Origin: JBFWRK01 sp050248955
GTDB lineage: Bacteria > Actinomycetota > Acidimicrobiia > Acidimicrobiales > Ilumatobacteraceae
Length of the DNA stretch: 64,000 nucleotides
Direction of reading: 5' to 3'
Assembly (NCBI GenBank): GCA_050248955.1
Contig: JBFWRK010000007.1
Location: forward strand, 173,550 to 237,549
The position numbers and the translations under genes are program-made. Shown here in pieces: positions 32,637-40,681 of this stretch. The notes below the pieces were generated by a model that saw only the letters and a list, made by a program, of their open reading frames with translations, ran no database searches and was not told where the DNA came from. The stretch's first letter is position 1; each line of letters begins with the position of its first letter.

Positions 32637-34741
32637 AGCGCCGTTCGTTCCTCGCGTCCGCACTCCTCGCATCCGCACTCCTCGCGCTCGCGACCGGCGC
32701 GCTGACCGCGCTCACCCTGCTGGCTCCGCCGGCCGAACCCGCCGCCGCCCAGGACGTACCCGGGCTCGCGCTGCACCTCGTCTCGCAGCCGATGACGGTG
32801 GCACCGAACGGCGATCTGGTCGTGGTGCTCGGCGTCGACGGCGAGCTCCCGGTCGATGCCGAGCTGGTCGTCACGACCTACCAACTCGCCGCGTCACGAG
32901 ACGCCGTGCGCGCGGCGGTGGAGCAGAACGGTGGCATCGCCAACGATCTGCTCCGCTTCCCCGTGTCGGCCATCCCCCGTGACGACGACGGCAACCTCGT
33001 CGTCACGATCGGCACCGAGACGGACCCGGGCGACGCGAGTCGCATCAGGCTCCGCAACCCCGGCCTCTACCCGCTCTCGCTCGACATCCGCCTCGCCGAC
33101 GACGACCCTCTCGCGTCGCTCGTCACGTTCGTCGAGCGCACCGGTGACGACGCGATCACCGAGACGATCGGCGCGACGGCAGTGCTCACGTTCGATGCCG
33201 CGCCGTCGCTGCAGGCGACCGGCTTGCTGCAGATCCCACCCGAGGTCCGTCCCCGGCTGGATGCGCTCATCTCGCTGCTGGAGCAGTCGCCCGTGCCGCT
33301 CTCCGTCTCGGTGCGACCCGAGGTGCTCGACTCGCTGTCGCAGAGCGGCGATCCGGCCGACGCGGAACGCCTCGCCCGCCTCGACGAGGCCGTCGGCACG
33401 CGTCACGAGCTCCTCGTCGCGCCGTACATCTCGATGAACCCCGGCACCGCAGTGGCCGCCGGCCTGCAGGAGACGTTCACCGAGCAGCTCCGCCTCGGCG
33501 AGGACGAGTTGAGCGAGGCGCTCCCGAGCGCCGAGCTCGAGCGGTCGACGTGGGTGGTCACGAGCGGGATCGATCTCGGCGGTGTCTCGTTCCTGCGCGA
33601 CCTCGGGGTGCGCCGGCTGGTCGTCGACGACAAGGCGATGGGCAGCACGGTCGAGCGCCCCGGCGAGCTCGCCGGCGTGCGTTCGTCGACCAACGAGGTG
33701 ATCCCCGCGCTCGTCGCCGACGCGACGTTCGAGGCCGCGCTGACGAGCGGCGGCGGACCCGATCCCGTGCTCACCGCGCACCACCTCGTCGCGGAGCTGA
33801 TCGCACTCGGCATCGAACAGGAGCAGGTCACGTTGTTCGATCCGACGTTCCCTGCACGTGGTGTGGCGCTGACGGTCGGCGCCTTCGACGACATCGACCC
33901 GACGCTCTTCCTGCTCGTCGCCGAACTGATCGACGACACCGCCCGTGTCGAGCCCGAGACGGCGAGCTCGGTGCTGCGCACGCTCGAGCGCTCCACCGAC
34001 GACGATCAGATCGCCGTGGTGCGCACGACGACGATCGACCCCGAGCCGACGATAACGCTCGCCGACCTCATCGCCCGCGTGACCGCCGGCGTCGAGACGA
34101 CGGTGCCGATGCTGCCGGAGAACGATCCGCGGCCGACCCGCTGGCGATCGTTGCTGCGGATGATGCCTGCGGACAACCTGTCGGAGCGACAGCAGCGCAG
34201 CTACGTCCTGCAGCTCGACGGCGAGGTCGGCGACGTCCGCTCGTCGGTGACCGTGCAGCCGCAGTCCGGCATCGTGAACCTCGGCGGCCGCCGGAGCAAG
34301 ATCCCGTTGACGCTCGTCAACACGTCGGACATCCCGCTGACCGTCGTCGTCCGCCTCTCGAGCCCGGGGCCGAAGATCACCTTCCCCGACGGTGATCAGA
34401 CCGTCGAGGTGACCGGCAGGATGCGGATCGAGATCCCCGTGGAGTCGCGCACGAACGGGCGCTCACCGGTGACCGTGCAGCTCTTCACACCGCTCGGCGG
34501 TTCTGTGCTGACCGGTCCCGAGCAGTTCACGGTGCAGGCCACAGCGCTCACCGGACTCGGCCAGGTCGTCACCGCCGCGTTCGTGCTGATCCTGATCTCC
34601 TGGTGGATCCAGCACGCACGAGCGGCTCGCCGTGCGCAGCGCAACGGGGAGGCGACCGGATCGCAGAGCCGCCATCCGACGGGGCACGCCGATCCGTCGG
34701 GTCCGGTCGCGGTTCCCCCTGCCGCACTGGACGACAGGTAG
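32633..34741 (+). CDS. DUF6049 family secreted membrane protein
   Basis: A 702-residue protein with an N-terminal export signal (basic MKRRSF then a hydrophobic stretch to about residue 38), a long extracytoplasmic region and one C-terminal membrane helix (LGQVVTAAFVLILISWWIQ, about 645-665) with a short basic tail. By layout and position it is the counterpart of Rv3909 in Mycobacterium, which lies beside the MurJ/MviN gene. Its function is unknown, probably cell-envelope related. The stop codon TAG is also the first half of the degV -10 element. Confidence 0.8.
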   Translation: MKRRSFLASALLASALLALATGALTALTLLAPPAEPAAAQDVPGLALHLVSQPMTVAPNGDLVVVLGVDGELPVDAELVVTTYQLAASRDAVRAAVEQNGGIANDLLRFPVSAIPRDDDGNLVVTIGTETDPGDASRIRLRNPGLYPLSLDIRLADDDPLASLVTFVERTGDDAITETIGATAVLTFDAAPSLQATGLLQIPPEVRPRLDALISLLEQSPVPLSVSVRPEVLDSLSQSGDPADAERLARLDEAVGTRHELLVAPYISMNPGTAVAAGLQETFTEQLRLGEDELSEALPSAELERSTWVVTSGIDLGGVSFLRDLGVRRLVVDDKAMGSTVERPGELAGVRSSTNEVIPALVADATFEAALTSGGGPDPVLTAHHLVAELIALGIEQEQVTLFDPTFPARGVALTVGAFDDIDPTLFLLVAELIDDTARVEPETASSVLRTLERSTDDDQIAVVRTTTIDPEPTITLADLIARVTAGVETTVPMLPENDPRPTRWRSLLRMMPADNLSERQQRSYVLQLDGEVGDVRSSVTVQPQSGIVNLGGRRSKIPLTLVNTSDIPLTVVVRLSSPGPKITFPDGDQTVEVTGRMRIEIPVESRTNGRSPVTVQLFTPLGGSVLTGPEQFTVQATALTGLGQVVTAAFVLILISWWIQHARAARRAQRNGEATGSQSRHPTGHADPSGPVAVPPAALDDR

Positions 34742-34744
34742 CGT
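34739..34744 (+). promoter_or_regulatory. TAGCGT -10 element, leaderless degV start
   Basis: TAGCGT ends 8 nt before the GTG at 34753. Its TAG doubles as the DUF6049 stop codon. Confidence 0.45.
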
Positions 34745-34752
34745 TCGCCGCC

Positions 34753-35589
34753 GTGACCATTCGCATCGTGACCGACAGCGCGTGCGACCTCCCCGCGGAC
34801 GTCGCGTCGCGACTCGGCATCGAGATCGTGCCGCTCACCATCCGCTTCGGCGACGAGGAGTTCGTCGATCGCCGCGATCTCACGCCGGAGGTGTTCTGGG
34901 AGCGTTGTGCCGCGTCGTCCACGCTCCCAGAGACCGCGGCGCCGGCGCCGGGCGCGTTCGAGCAGGTGTACCGATCGCTCGCCGCAGAGGGCGCCACCGG
35001 CGTGGTCGTCGTGTCGTTGTCGGCCGCGCTCTCGGCGACGATGCAGAGCGCAGAGCTCGCCGCCCGCTCCGTGAGCGACGTCATCCCGGTCACGGTGGTC
35101 GACTCCCGTTCGGTGACGCTCGGCCAGGGCATGATCGCCGTCGCCGCTGCCCGTCTCGCCGCGACCGGGGCGGGGCACGAGGCCGTCGTCGCCGAGGTGC
35201 GCTCGCTCGCCGACCGCACGAAGGTGTGGGGGGCACTCGACACGCTCGACAACTTGAAGAAGGGTGGCCGGATCGGCGGCGCCAAGGCGATGCTCGCCTC
35301 CGTGCTCTCGATCAAGCCGATCATCGAGGTGCGCGACGGCAAAGTCGAAGAAGGCGGCAAGCAGCGCACTCGCAGCAAGGCGCTCGCGTTCCTCGTCGAG
35401 AAGGTGAAGTCCTACGGCGAGATCGAGAACCTCGCGGTGCTGCACGCCGCCTGTCCGGACGTGGACGGGTTCGTCGAGCAGGTGCGCCCGCTCGCCAGCG
35501 GCGAGGTCATCGTCGGCAACATCGGGCCCGTGGTCGGATCACACGCCGGCCGCGGCACGATCGGCGTCGCCTTCCAGACGCGAGCCTGA
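34753..35589 (+). CDS. DegV family fatty-acid-binding protein
   Basis: A 278-residue two-domain protein. IRIVTDSACDLPADVA and VPLTIRFGDEEFVD open the family; VVVSLSAALSATMQSAELAA and LDTLDNLKKGGRIGGAKAM are the fatty-acid-binding and conserved C-terminal motifs. DegV proteins (FakB) present acyl chains to a fatty-acid kinase (FakA); no fakA gene is visible here. It sits where the MurJ domain is encoded in mycobacteria, between DUF6049 and the kinase. Confidence 0.88.
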   Translation: MTIRIVTDSACDLPADVASRLGIEIVPLTIRFGDEEFVDRRDLTPEVFWERCAASSTLPETAAPAPGAFEQVYRSLAAEGATGVVVVSLSAALSATMQSAELAARSVSDVIPVTVVDSRSVTLGQGMIAVAAARLAATGAGHEAVVAEVRSLADRTKVWGALDTLDNLKKGGRIGGAKAMLASVLSIKPIIEVRDGKVEEGGKQRTRSKALAFLVEKVKSYGEIENLAVLHAACPDVDGFVEQVRPLASGEVIVGNIGPVVGSHAGRGTIGVAFQTRA

Positions 35590-35657
35590 TCGGCGCGCCA
35601 GCGCGCGACCCTCAACTTCACGTCGAGAGATGGCGGGTGGCTGTGGCCCCGGCGGGC

Positions 35658-35663
35658 TAGCGT
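35658..35663 (+). promoter_or_regulatory. TAGCGT -10 element, leaderless kinase start
   Basis: TAGCGT ends 9 nt before the GTG at 35673. This would serve the kinase-sigma-anti-sigma genes. Confidence 0.45.
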
Positions 35664-35672
35664 CTGTGCGCG

Positions 35673-37373
35673 GTGGCTGCTTCCGTCTCTCCCCCGCCGC
35701 CGCTCCTCGCACGGCGGTACCGGCTCGAACACCGTATCGCGCAAGGCGGCATGGCCGAGGTGTGGTTGGCGACGGACGAGCTCCTCACCCGCCAGGTGGC
35801 GGTGAAGCTGCTCAAGCCGGCGCTCGCGGCCGATCCCGTCGTTGCCGAACGCTTCCGCCGGGAGGCCATCGCGGTGGCCGGGCTGACCCACCCGAACATC
35901 GTCGCCGTGTACGACACGGTCGACGAAGACGGCCGGCAAGCGGTGGTGATGCAGTACGTCCCGGGCCGGAGCCTGCGCGAGATGCTCGACGAGGACAAGC
36001 GCCTGACACCCGAGCTGACGATCCGGATCGGGGTCGCGGTCGCAGCCGCGCTCGATTCCGCCCACCAGGCCGGGCTCGTGCACCGCGACATCAAGCCGGG
36101 CAACATCCTCGTCACCCCGCAAGGGCGGGTGCTGCTCACCGACTTCGGCATCGCGAAGGCGTCGTCGGGCGACGGCGACCTGACGAGCGACAACGTGATG
36201 ATGGGAACGGCGAAGTACCTCTCGCCCGAGCAGGTGCGCGGCCGGCGCCTCGACGGTCGGGCCGACCTGTACGCGCTCGGACTCGTGCTCTACGAGTGCC
36301 TCGCCGGGCGGGTGCCGTTCCAGGGTGGGAACGACGCCGAGACCGCGCTCGCCCGTCTCCAGCGCGACCCGACACCGCTGTTGCGCCTTCGTCCGACGTT
36401 GCCGCCCGGGCTCGTCGACCTGATCCACCGGCTGCTCGCCCGCAACCCCGACGATCGCCCGGCCAGCGGCTCGGTCGTGCAGACCGCGCTCGCCCGAAGC
36501 CTGCGCGAGGCGCCCGACGCACGTCAGCCGACGACGCCACCGAAGGGCACCGGCGTCGTGCGCGGCACCCCTCCCCGCGGTGCCGGCGCGCCGCGGGCGA
36601 CGGCCGGTGCGGGCGGCAACGGCAGCAGCGCCGGCAACACGACGGGAGCCACCCGCACGCAGGGCACCCCACGGCCGGGAGTGCGCCCGGTGCACCACCG
36701 CGATCCGACGCCGACGTCGGGCACCGTGCGCGGCCGCCCGGCACGTCAGTTCCAGCAGCGGCGGATGCCCTCGCTCCTGGTCGTCGGTGTCATCATCGCC
36801 GCCGCGCTGTTGATCAGCGTCGTGCTGATCTCGAGCCTCGGCGAGCCGAGCGACCCCACCACGCCGTCCGACACCGACGCGGCGACGACCATCGTCGAGA
36901 CCACGCTCGCCGGACCGGCCGTTCCGGTCGACGGCGGCTGGTCCAGCTCCGACCCTGACGGCGACGACCGCGTCGAGAACGAGGAGAGCGTCGCGCTCGC
37001 GCACGACGGCAGCGGCAGCACGTCCTGGTCGACGGTCTGCTACGCGAACCAGTACCTCGGTGGGAAGCGGGGCGTCGGCATCGTGATGACGCTCTCGAAG
37101 CCGGCCACCGGACAGCTGAGCGTCACGTTCGGCGCCTCACCGTGGAGCGCCGCCGTGCACGTCGCCGACGAACTGCCGGCGAGCTTCGAGGGCTGGGGCG
37201 CAGCCATCGACTCGTCGTACAGCCTCGACGCGCAGACCGCGACGTTCGACATCGGCACCGCGGCGACCTACGTGCTGATCTCCCTGCAACAGCTCGCCGA
37301 GGACCCGGGTTGCACCGCGTCGAATCCGTTCCGGGGGCGGATCTCGGAGATCACGTTCCAGCCTGCCCCGTGA
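35673..37373 (+). CDS. Ser/Thr protein kinase with single TM and C-terminal discoidin-like domain
   Basis: A 566-residue receptor-type kinase. The catalytic domain (about 13-275) is complete: QGGMAEVWLA, AVKLLKP (ATP lysine), HRDIKPGN near 136, DFGIAKA near 156 and GTAKYLSPEQ. A proline/glycine/threonine-rich linker leads to one membrane helix (about 367-387) and an outer domain (about 415-566) with DPDGDDRVENEE and GSGSTSWSTVCY. That outer domain matches the C-terminal extracellular domain of mycobacterial MviN (Rv3910), whose kinase is inactive. Here the kinase looks active and the MurJ part is absent. The stop overlaps sigM. Confidence 0.88.
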   Translation: MAASVSPPPPLLARRYRLEHRIAQGGMAEVWLATDELLTRQVAVKLLKPALAADPVVAERFRREAIAVAGLTHPNIVAVYDTVDEDGRQAVVMQYVPGRSLREMLDEDKRLTPELTIRIGVAVAAALDSAHQAGLVHRDIKPGNILVTPQGRVLLTDFGIAKASSGDGDLTSDNVMMGTAKYLSPEQVRGRRLDGRADLYALGLVLYECLAGRVPFQGGNDAETALARLQRDPTPLLRLRPTLPPGLVDLIHRLLARNPDDRPASGSVVQTALARSLREAPDARQPTTPPKGTGVVRGTPPRGAGAPRATAGAGGNGSSAGNTTGATRTQGTPRPGVRPVHHRDPTPTSGTVRGRPARQFQQRRMPSLLVVGVIIAAALLISVVLISSLGEPSDPTTPSDTDAATTIVETTLAGPAVPVDGGWSSSDPDGDDRVENEESVALAHDGSGSTSWSTVCYANQYLGGKRGVGIVMTLSKPATGQLSVTFGASPWSAAVHVADELPASFEGWGAAIDSSYSLDAQTATFDIGTAATYVLISLQQLAEDPGCTASNPFRGRISEITFQPAP

Positions 37374-37948
37374 GCATCCGCAGCGATCACGACCTCGTCG
37401 CGGCGGCCGTCGGCGGTGACCGGGAGGCTCTCGACCAGTTGCTCCGGCGACACCACGCCCGCATCGCCGCGGTGTGCCGGCGGATGACCGGCAACGCCGC
37501 CGACGGCGCCGACGCGACACAGGAGGCCTTGATCGCGATCGTGCGCGGGCTGCACAAGTTCGACGGCCGATCGAGCTTCGGCACCTGGGCCTATCGGGTG
37601 GCCGTGAACGCGAGCCTCGACGAGCTGCGCCGCCGGCGGCGGCGGCCGACCGACTCGCTCGACGACGTGGATCGACACCGGCCGGAACCGTCGATCCGCT
37701 CCCCCGAGGACCCCGTCGTCGACCGGCTGGCACTCGGCGAAGCTGCCGCCGCGCTGCCCGAGGAGTACCGCGTCGCCGTGATCCTGCGCGACATCGGCGA
37801 CCTCGACTACAGCGAGATCGCCGAGGTGCTCGGGGTCGCCATCGGGACCGTGAAGTCGCGCATCGCCCGCGGTCGCTCGATCCTCGCTCGTCAGCTCGGG
37901 AACCATGACGACGATCCGGAACGTCCAACCACAGGACGAGATGGCTGA
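37370..37948 (+). CDS. sigM: ECF RNA polymerase sigma factor, SigM-like
   Basis: A 192-residue ECF sigma factor. Region 2 (about 20-90) reads LLRRHHARIAAVCRRMTGN, DATQEALIAIVRGLHKFDG and SSFGTWAYRVAVNASLDELRR. Region 4 (about 130-180) reads LPEEYRVAVILRDIGDLDYSEIAEVLGVAIGTVKSR. The position between the kinase and an anti-sigma gene, ahead of trxB-trxA, is that of sigM in mycobacteria and streptomycetes. The GTG overlaps the kinase stop by 4 nt, so both are coupled. Confidence 0.9.
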   Translation: MSIRSDHDLVAAAVGGDREALDQLLRRHHARIAAVCRRMTGNAADGADATQEALIAIVRGLHKFDGRSSFGTWAYRVAVNASLDELRRRRRRPTDSLDDVDRHRPEPSIRSPEDPVVDRLALGEAAAALPEEYRVAVILRDIGDLDYSEIAEVLGVAIGTVKSRIARGRSILARQLGNHDDDPERPTTGRDG

Positions 37949-38858
37949 CATGACCGACGACGACTTCTCCCTCGACGAGCTCGCGAGCGCGTACCTCGAC
38001 GACGAGGTGACGGCGGACGAGCGCGCCGCGATCGAGGCGAGCCCGTCACTGCTCGCTCGCGTCGAGGCGATGCGGACCGTGCGGATCGCGCTGCAGTCGG
38101 ACCTCGACCGGCTCGACGAGGCTCGCCTCGCGGACGCGCTGGCGGCGGCGATGGCAGTGTTCGACGCCGACCTCGGCGAACGAGACCGCGCACCGGCGTC
38201 CACGCCGGCACCCGCGCCGGCCGATCTCGCCGGCGCTCGCAGCCGGCGCGCGGGACGGGTGTGGAGGCCCGTGCTCGCGATCGCCGGCGCTGCCGCGCTC
38301 GGCGTTGCCGCGATCAGCGGCGTAGCCAACCTGACTGCTGCGAACGACGACGATTCGTCGGCCACCGAGGCGGCGATCCCGCTGACGGCGAGCGACGATG
38401 CCGAGGCAGCGAAGACATCGCCGGCCGAGGCGGAAGCGGCGGACGACGCTGCCGCCGGTGGCGCCGATGCCTCGCGCGAGACGATCTCGGAGATCGGCGT
38501 CGGTGACGTGGACAGCGCGCCGTTCGTGTCCAGCGAGCCCGACGTCGAGGCCTCGGAAGAGGCCACGTCAGCCGCAACCGCGACGCAGTCCGCATTCGAT
38601 GCACCCGCACTCACGACCGAGCAGCAGCTCGTCGCGTTCGCGGCGGGTGTCGAACGGAGCGTCGAATCGACACCGGCACCGACTGCCGCGGCCGATGGGG
38701 CGGTCTGCGCCGACCTCGGGACCCGGGTGAGCGCCGTCGTCTGGCAGGGCACGCCCGGCGAGCTCTACGTGAGCGAACGACCCGATGCCGGCTCCCCCGC
38801 GACCGCAACGGTCGCCACGGTCGACTGCGTCATCATCGTCAGCGTCGCACTTCCCTGA
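37941..38858 (+). CDS. Membrane-bound anti-sigma factor
   Basis: About 305 residues. The N-terminal part (about 1-60) has the acidic helical pattern of an anti-sigma domain (DDFSLDELASAYLDDEVTADE) but lacks the HxxxCxxC zinc motif. A single membrane helix follows near residue 112 (VLAIAGAAALGVAAISG), then an acidic, alanine-rich outer region with two late cysteines. It should hold SigM at the membrane until an envelope or redox signal arrives. ATGs at 37905, 37941 and 37950 are possible starts; the second overlaps the sigM stop. Confidence 0.8.
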   Translation: MADMTDDDFSLDELASAYLDDEVTADERAAIEASPSLLARVEAMRTVRIALQSDLDRLDEARLADALAAAMAVFDADLGERDRAPASTPAPAPADLAGARSRRAGRVWRPVLAIAGAAALGVAAISGVANLTAANDDDSSATEAAIPLTASDDAEAAKTSPAEAEAADDAAAGGADASRETISEIGVGDVDSAPFVSSEPDVEASEEATSAATATQSAFDAPALTTEQQLVAFAAGVERSVESTPAPTAAADGAVCADLGTRVSAVVWQGTPGELYVSERPDAGSPATATVATVDCVIIVSVALP

Positions 38859-38914
38859 GCCGGCGCCCTCGCCCGGATGCCACGCGCTCTGGGAGGTCGG
38901 CGCCCGCCGTGTCC

Positions 38915-38920
38915 TAGGCT
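38915..38920 (+). promoter_or_regulatory. TAGGCT -10 element, leaderless start
   Basis: TAGGCT ends 8 nt before the ATG at 38929. Confidence 0.45.
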
Positions 38921-38928
38921 CGCGCCCC

Positions 38929-39258
38929 ATGGGACTCAACCCGATCGGCAACCCGGACTGGGCCAAGCAGACCGCAGACACCGTGGAACGGTTGGTCGGC
39001 TCCGTCCGCGACAAGACCACGAAGCCACTCGTGATGGTCGTCCGCGGGCTCGTCTTCGGGCTCCTCGGCGCGTTCGCAGGGTTCGTCGCACTGATCCTGT
39101 TGACGATCATCCTGATCCGTCTCGTGCAGATGGCCTGGGCGGTGCCGTTCGACCATGACAGCAGCGTGTGGATCTCCTACGCCACGGTCGGTGGAATCTT
39201 CGTCGCGGCGGGGTGGTTGCTCATGTCGCGTCGCCACGCCGGCGACGAACACAGCTGA
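38929..39258 (+). CDS. Small membrane protein (putative phage-holin-like superfamily)
   Basis: A 109-residue protein with two membrane helices (about 43-65: LVFGLLGAFAGFVALILLTI; about 82-100: ISYATVGGIFVAAGWLLM) and a short amphipathic N-terminus. Similar two-helix proteins with this size occur in actinobacteria near trxB, from memory; the role is unknown. It is leaderless and lies between the anti-sigma gene and trxB. Confidence 0.65.
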   Translation: MGLNPIGNPDWAKQTADTVERLVGSVRDKTTKPLVMVVRGLVFGLLGAFAGFVALILLTIILIRLVQMAWAVPFDHDSSVWISYATVGGIFVAAGWLLMSRRHAGDEHS

Positions 39259-39278
39259 GTTGGAGCACTCCCACCACC

Positions 39279-40226
39279 ATGGACACCCGTGACGTCATCA
39301 TCATCGGTTCCGGCCCCGCTGGGCTGACCGCGGCGATCTACGCCGCCCGCGCGAGCCTCGCGCCGCTGGTCATCGAAGGAGAGCCGTCGAGCACGAGCGA
39401 CCAACCGGGCGGGCAACTCATGCTGACCACCGACGTCGAGAACTTCCCCGGTTTCCCCGAGGGGATCATGGGTCCCGACCTGATGATGCGGATGCGCGAG
39501 CAAGCGGCGCGCTTCGGTGCGGAGTACCTCACCGAGAAGGCGACGCGCGTCGACTTCTCCGAGCGCCCGTTCAAGGTGTGGGTGCGCGACGACCTGTACG
39601 TCGCCGACTCGATCATCGTCTCCACCGGTGCGCAATCGCTCATGCTCGGGCTGGAGGCCGAGGCGAAGCTGATCGGCCACGGACTGTCGACGTGCGCGAC
39701 CTGCGACGGGTTCTTCTTCCGCGGCCAGGAGATCGCGGTCGTCGGCGGTGGCGACTCCGCCGTCGAAGAGGCGCTCTTCCTCACGAAGTTCGCGTCGAAG
39801 GTGACCCTGATCCACCGACGCGACTCGCTGCGGGCCTCGAAGATCATGCAGGAGCGGGTCTTCGCCAACCCGAAGATGTCGTTCATGTGGAACGCGGTCG
39901 TGACCGATCTCGTCGGTGGCGACGCGCTCGAGGGCGCGGTCGTCAAGGACGTCCAGACCGGAGCGACATCGACGCTGCCCGTGACCGGATTGTTCGTGGC
40001 GATCGGCCACCGCCCCAACACGGACCTGTTCGCCGGCGTGCTGGAGATGGAGGACACGGGCTACCTCGTGACCCGTCCCGGGACCTCCTACACGAACGTC
40101 GACGGCGTCTTCGCCTGCGGCGACGTGCAGGATCACACCTACCGCCAGGCGATCACTGCCGCCGGCTCGGGTTGCATGGCGGCGATCGACTGCGAGCGCT
40201 GGCTCGAAGCGTCTCGACACAGCTGA
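39279..40226 (+). CDS. trxB: Thioredoxin-disulfide reductase
   Basis: A 315-residue FAD/NADPH enzyme that keeps thioredoxin reduced. FAD site VIIIGSGPAGLTAAIYAARA, the redox pair CATC near residue 138 (STCATCDGFFFRG), NADPH site VVGGGDSAVEEALFL and the late FAD motif VFACGDVQDHTYRQ are all present. The length is standard. It is followed by trxA, the mycobacterial arrangement. Confidence 0.96.
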   Translation: MDTRDVIIIGSGPAGLTAAIYAARASLAPLVIEGEPSSTSDQPGGQLMLTTDVENFPGFPEGIMGPDLMMRMREQAARFGAEYLTEKATRVDFSERPFKVWVRDDLYVADSIIVSTGAQSLMLGLEAEAKLIGHGLSTCATCDGFFFRGQEIAVVGGGDSAVEEALFLTKFASKVTLIHRRDSLRASKIMQERVFANPKMSFMWNAVVTDLVGGDALEGAVVKDVQTGATSTLPVTGLFVAIGHRPNTDLFAGVLEMEDTGYLVTRPGTSYTNVDGVFACGDVQDHTYRQAITAAGSGCMAAIDCERWLEASRHS

Positions 40227-40311
40227 CGGCCGGTGTCAGCTGCCACACAACAGCTCCCCGCTGTCGCCGGTGGTCGTGGAATGCTCCTGCGCCTGGAGCG
40301 GTTCCAGCACC

Positions 40312-40317
40312 TAGGCT
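40312..40317 (+). promoter_or_regulatory. TAGGCT -10 element upstream of trxA
   Basis: TAGGCT lies 25 nt before the trxA ATG, with an AAAGGA/CCTCC-type leader. This gives trxA its own short-leader promoter. Confidence 0.4.
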
Positions 40318-40342
40318 CGTAGCGACGAAAGGACACCTCCTC

Positions 40343-40681
40343 ATGGCTGACGGCATCGTCACCCTCACCACCGCGACCTTCGACGAAACCGTCAACGGGT
40401 CGTCCACGCCGGTGATCATCGATTTCTGGGCGGAGTGGTGCGGGCCGTGCAAGCAGATCGCTCCGATCCTCTCCGAGATCGCCACCGAACACGCCGACCA
40501 CCTCACCGTGGCGAAGCTGAACGTCGACGAGAACCCCGAGATCGCGATGCGATTCAACGTGATGAGCATCCCCACGTTGCTCGTGTTCGACGGCGGTGAG
40601 CTGAAGAAGCGCATCGTCGGCGCAAAGGGCAAGGGCTCGCTCTTGCAGGAGTTCGGCGAATTCCTCGGAACTTCCCGCTGA
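40343..40681 (+). CDS. trxA: Thioredoxin
   Basis: A 112-residue thioredoxin with the active site DFWAEWCGPCKQIAP (WCGPC near 32-36), the cis-proline in MSIPTLLVF and the C-terminal helix. It reduces protein disulfides with electrons from trxB just upstream. The stop overlaps the probable CTG start of the next gene. Confidence 0.96.
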   Translation: MADGIVTLTTATFDETVNGSSTPVIIDFWAEWCGPCKQIAPILSEIATEHADHLTVAKLNVDENPEIAMRFNVMSIPTLLVFDGGELKKRIVGAKGKGSLLQEFGEFLGTSR

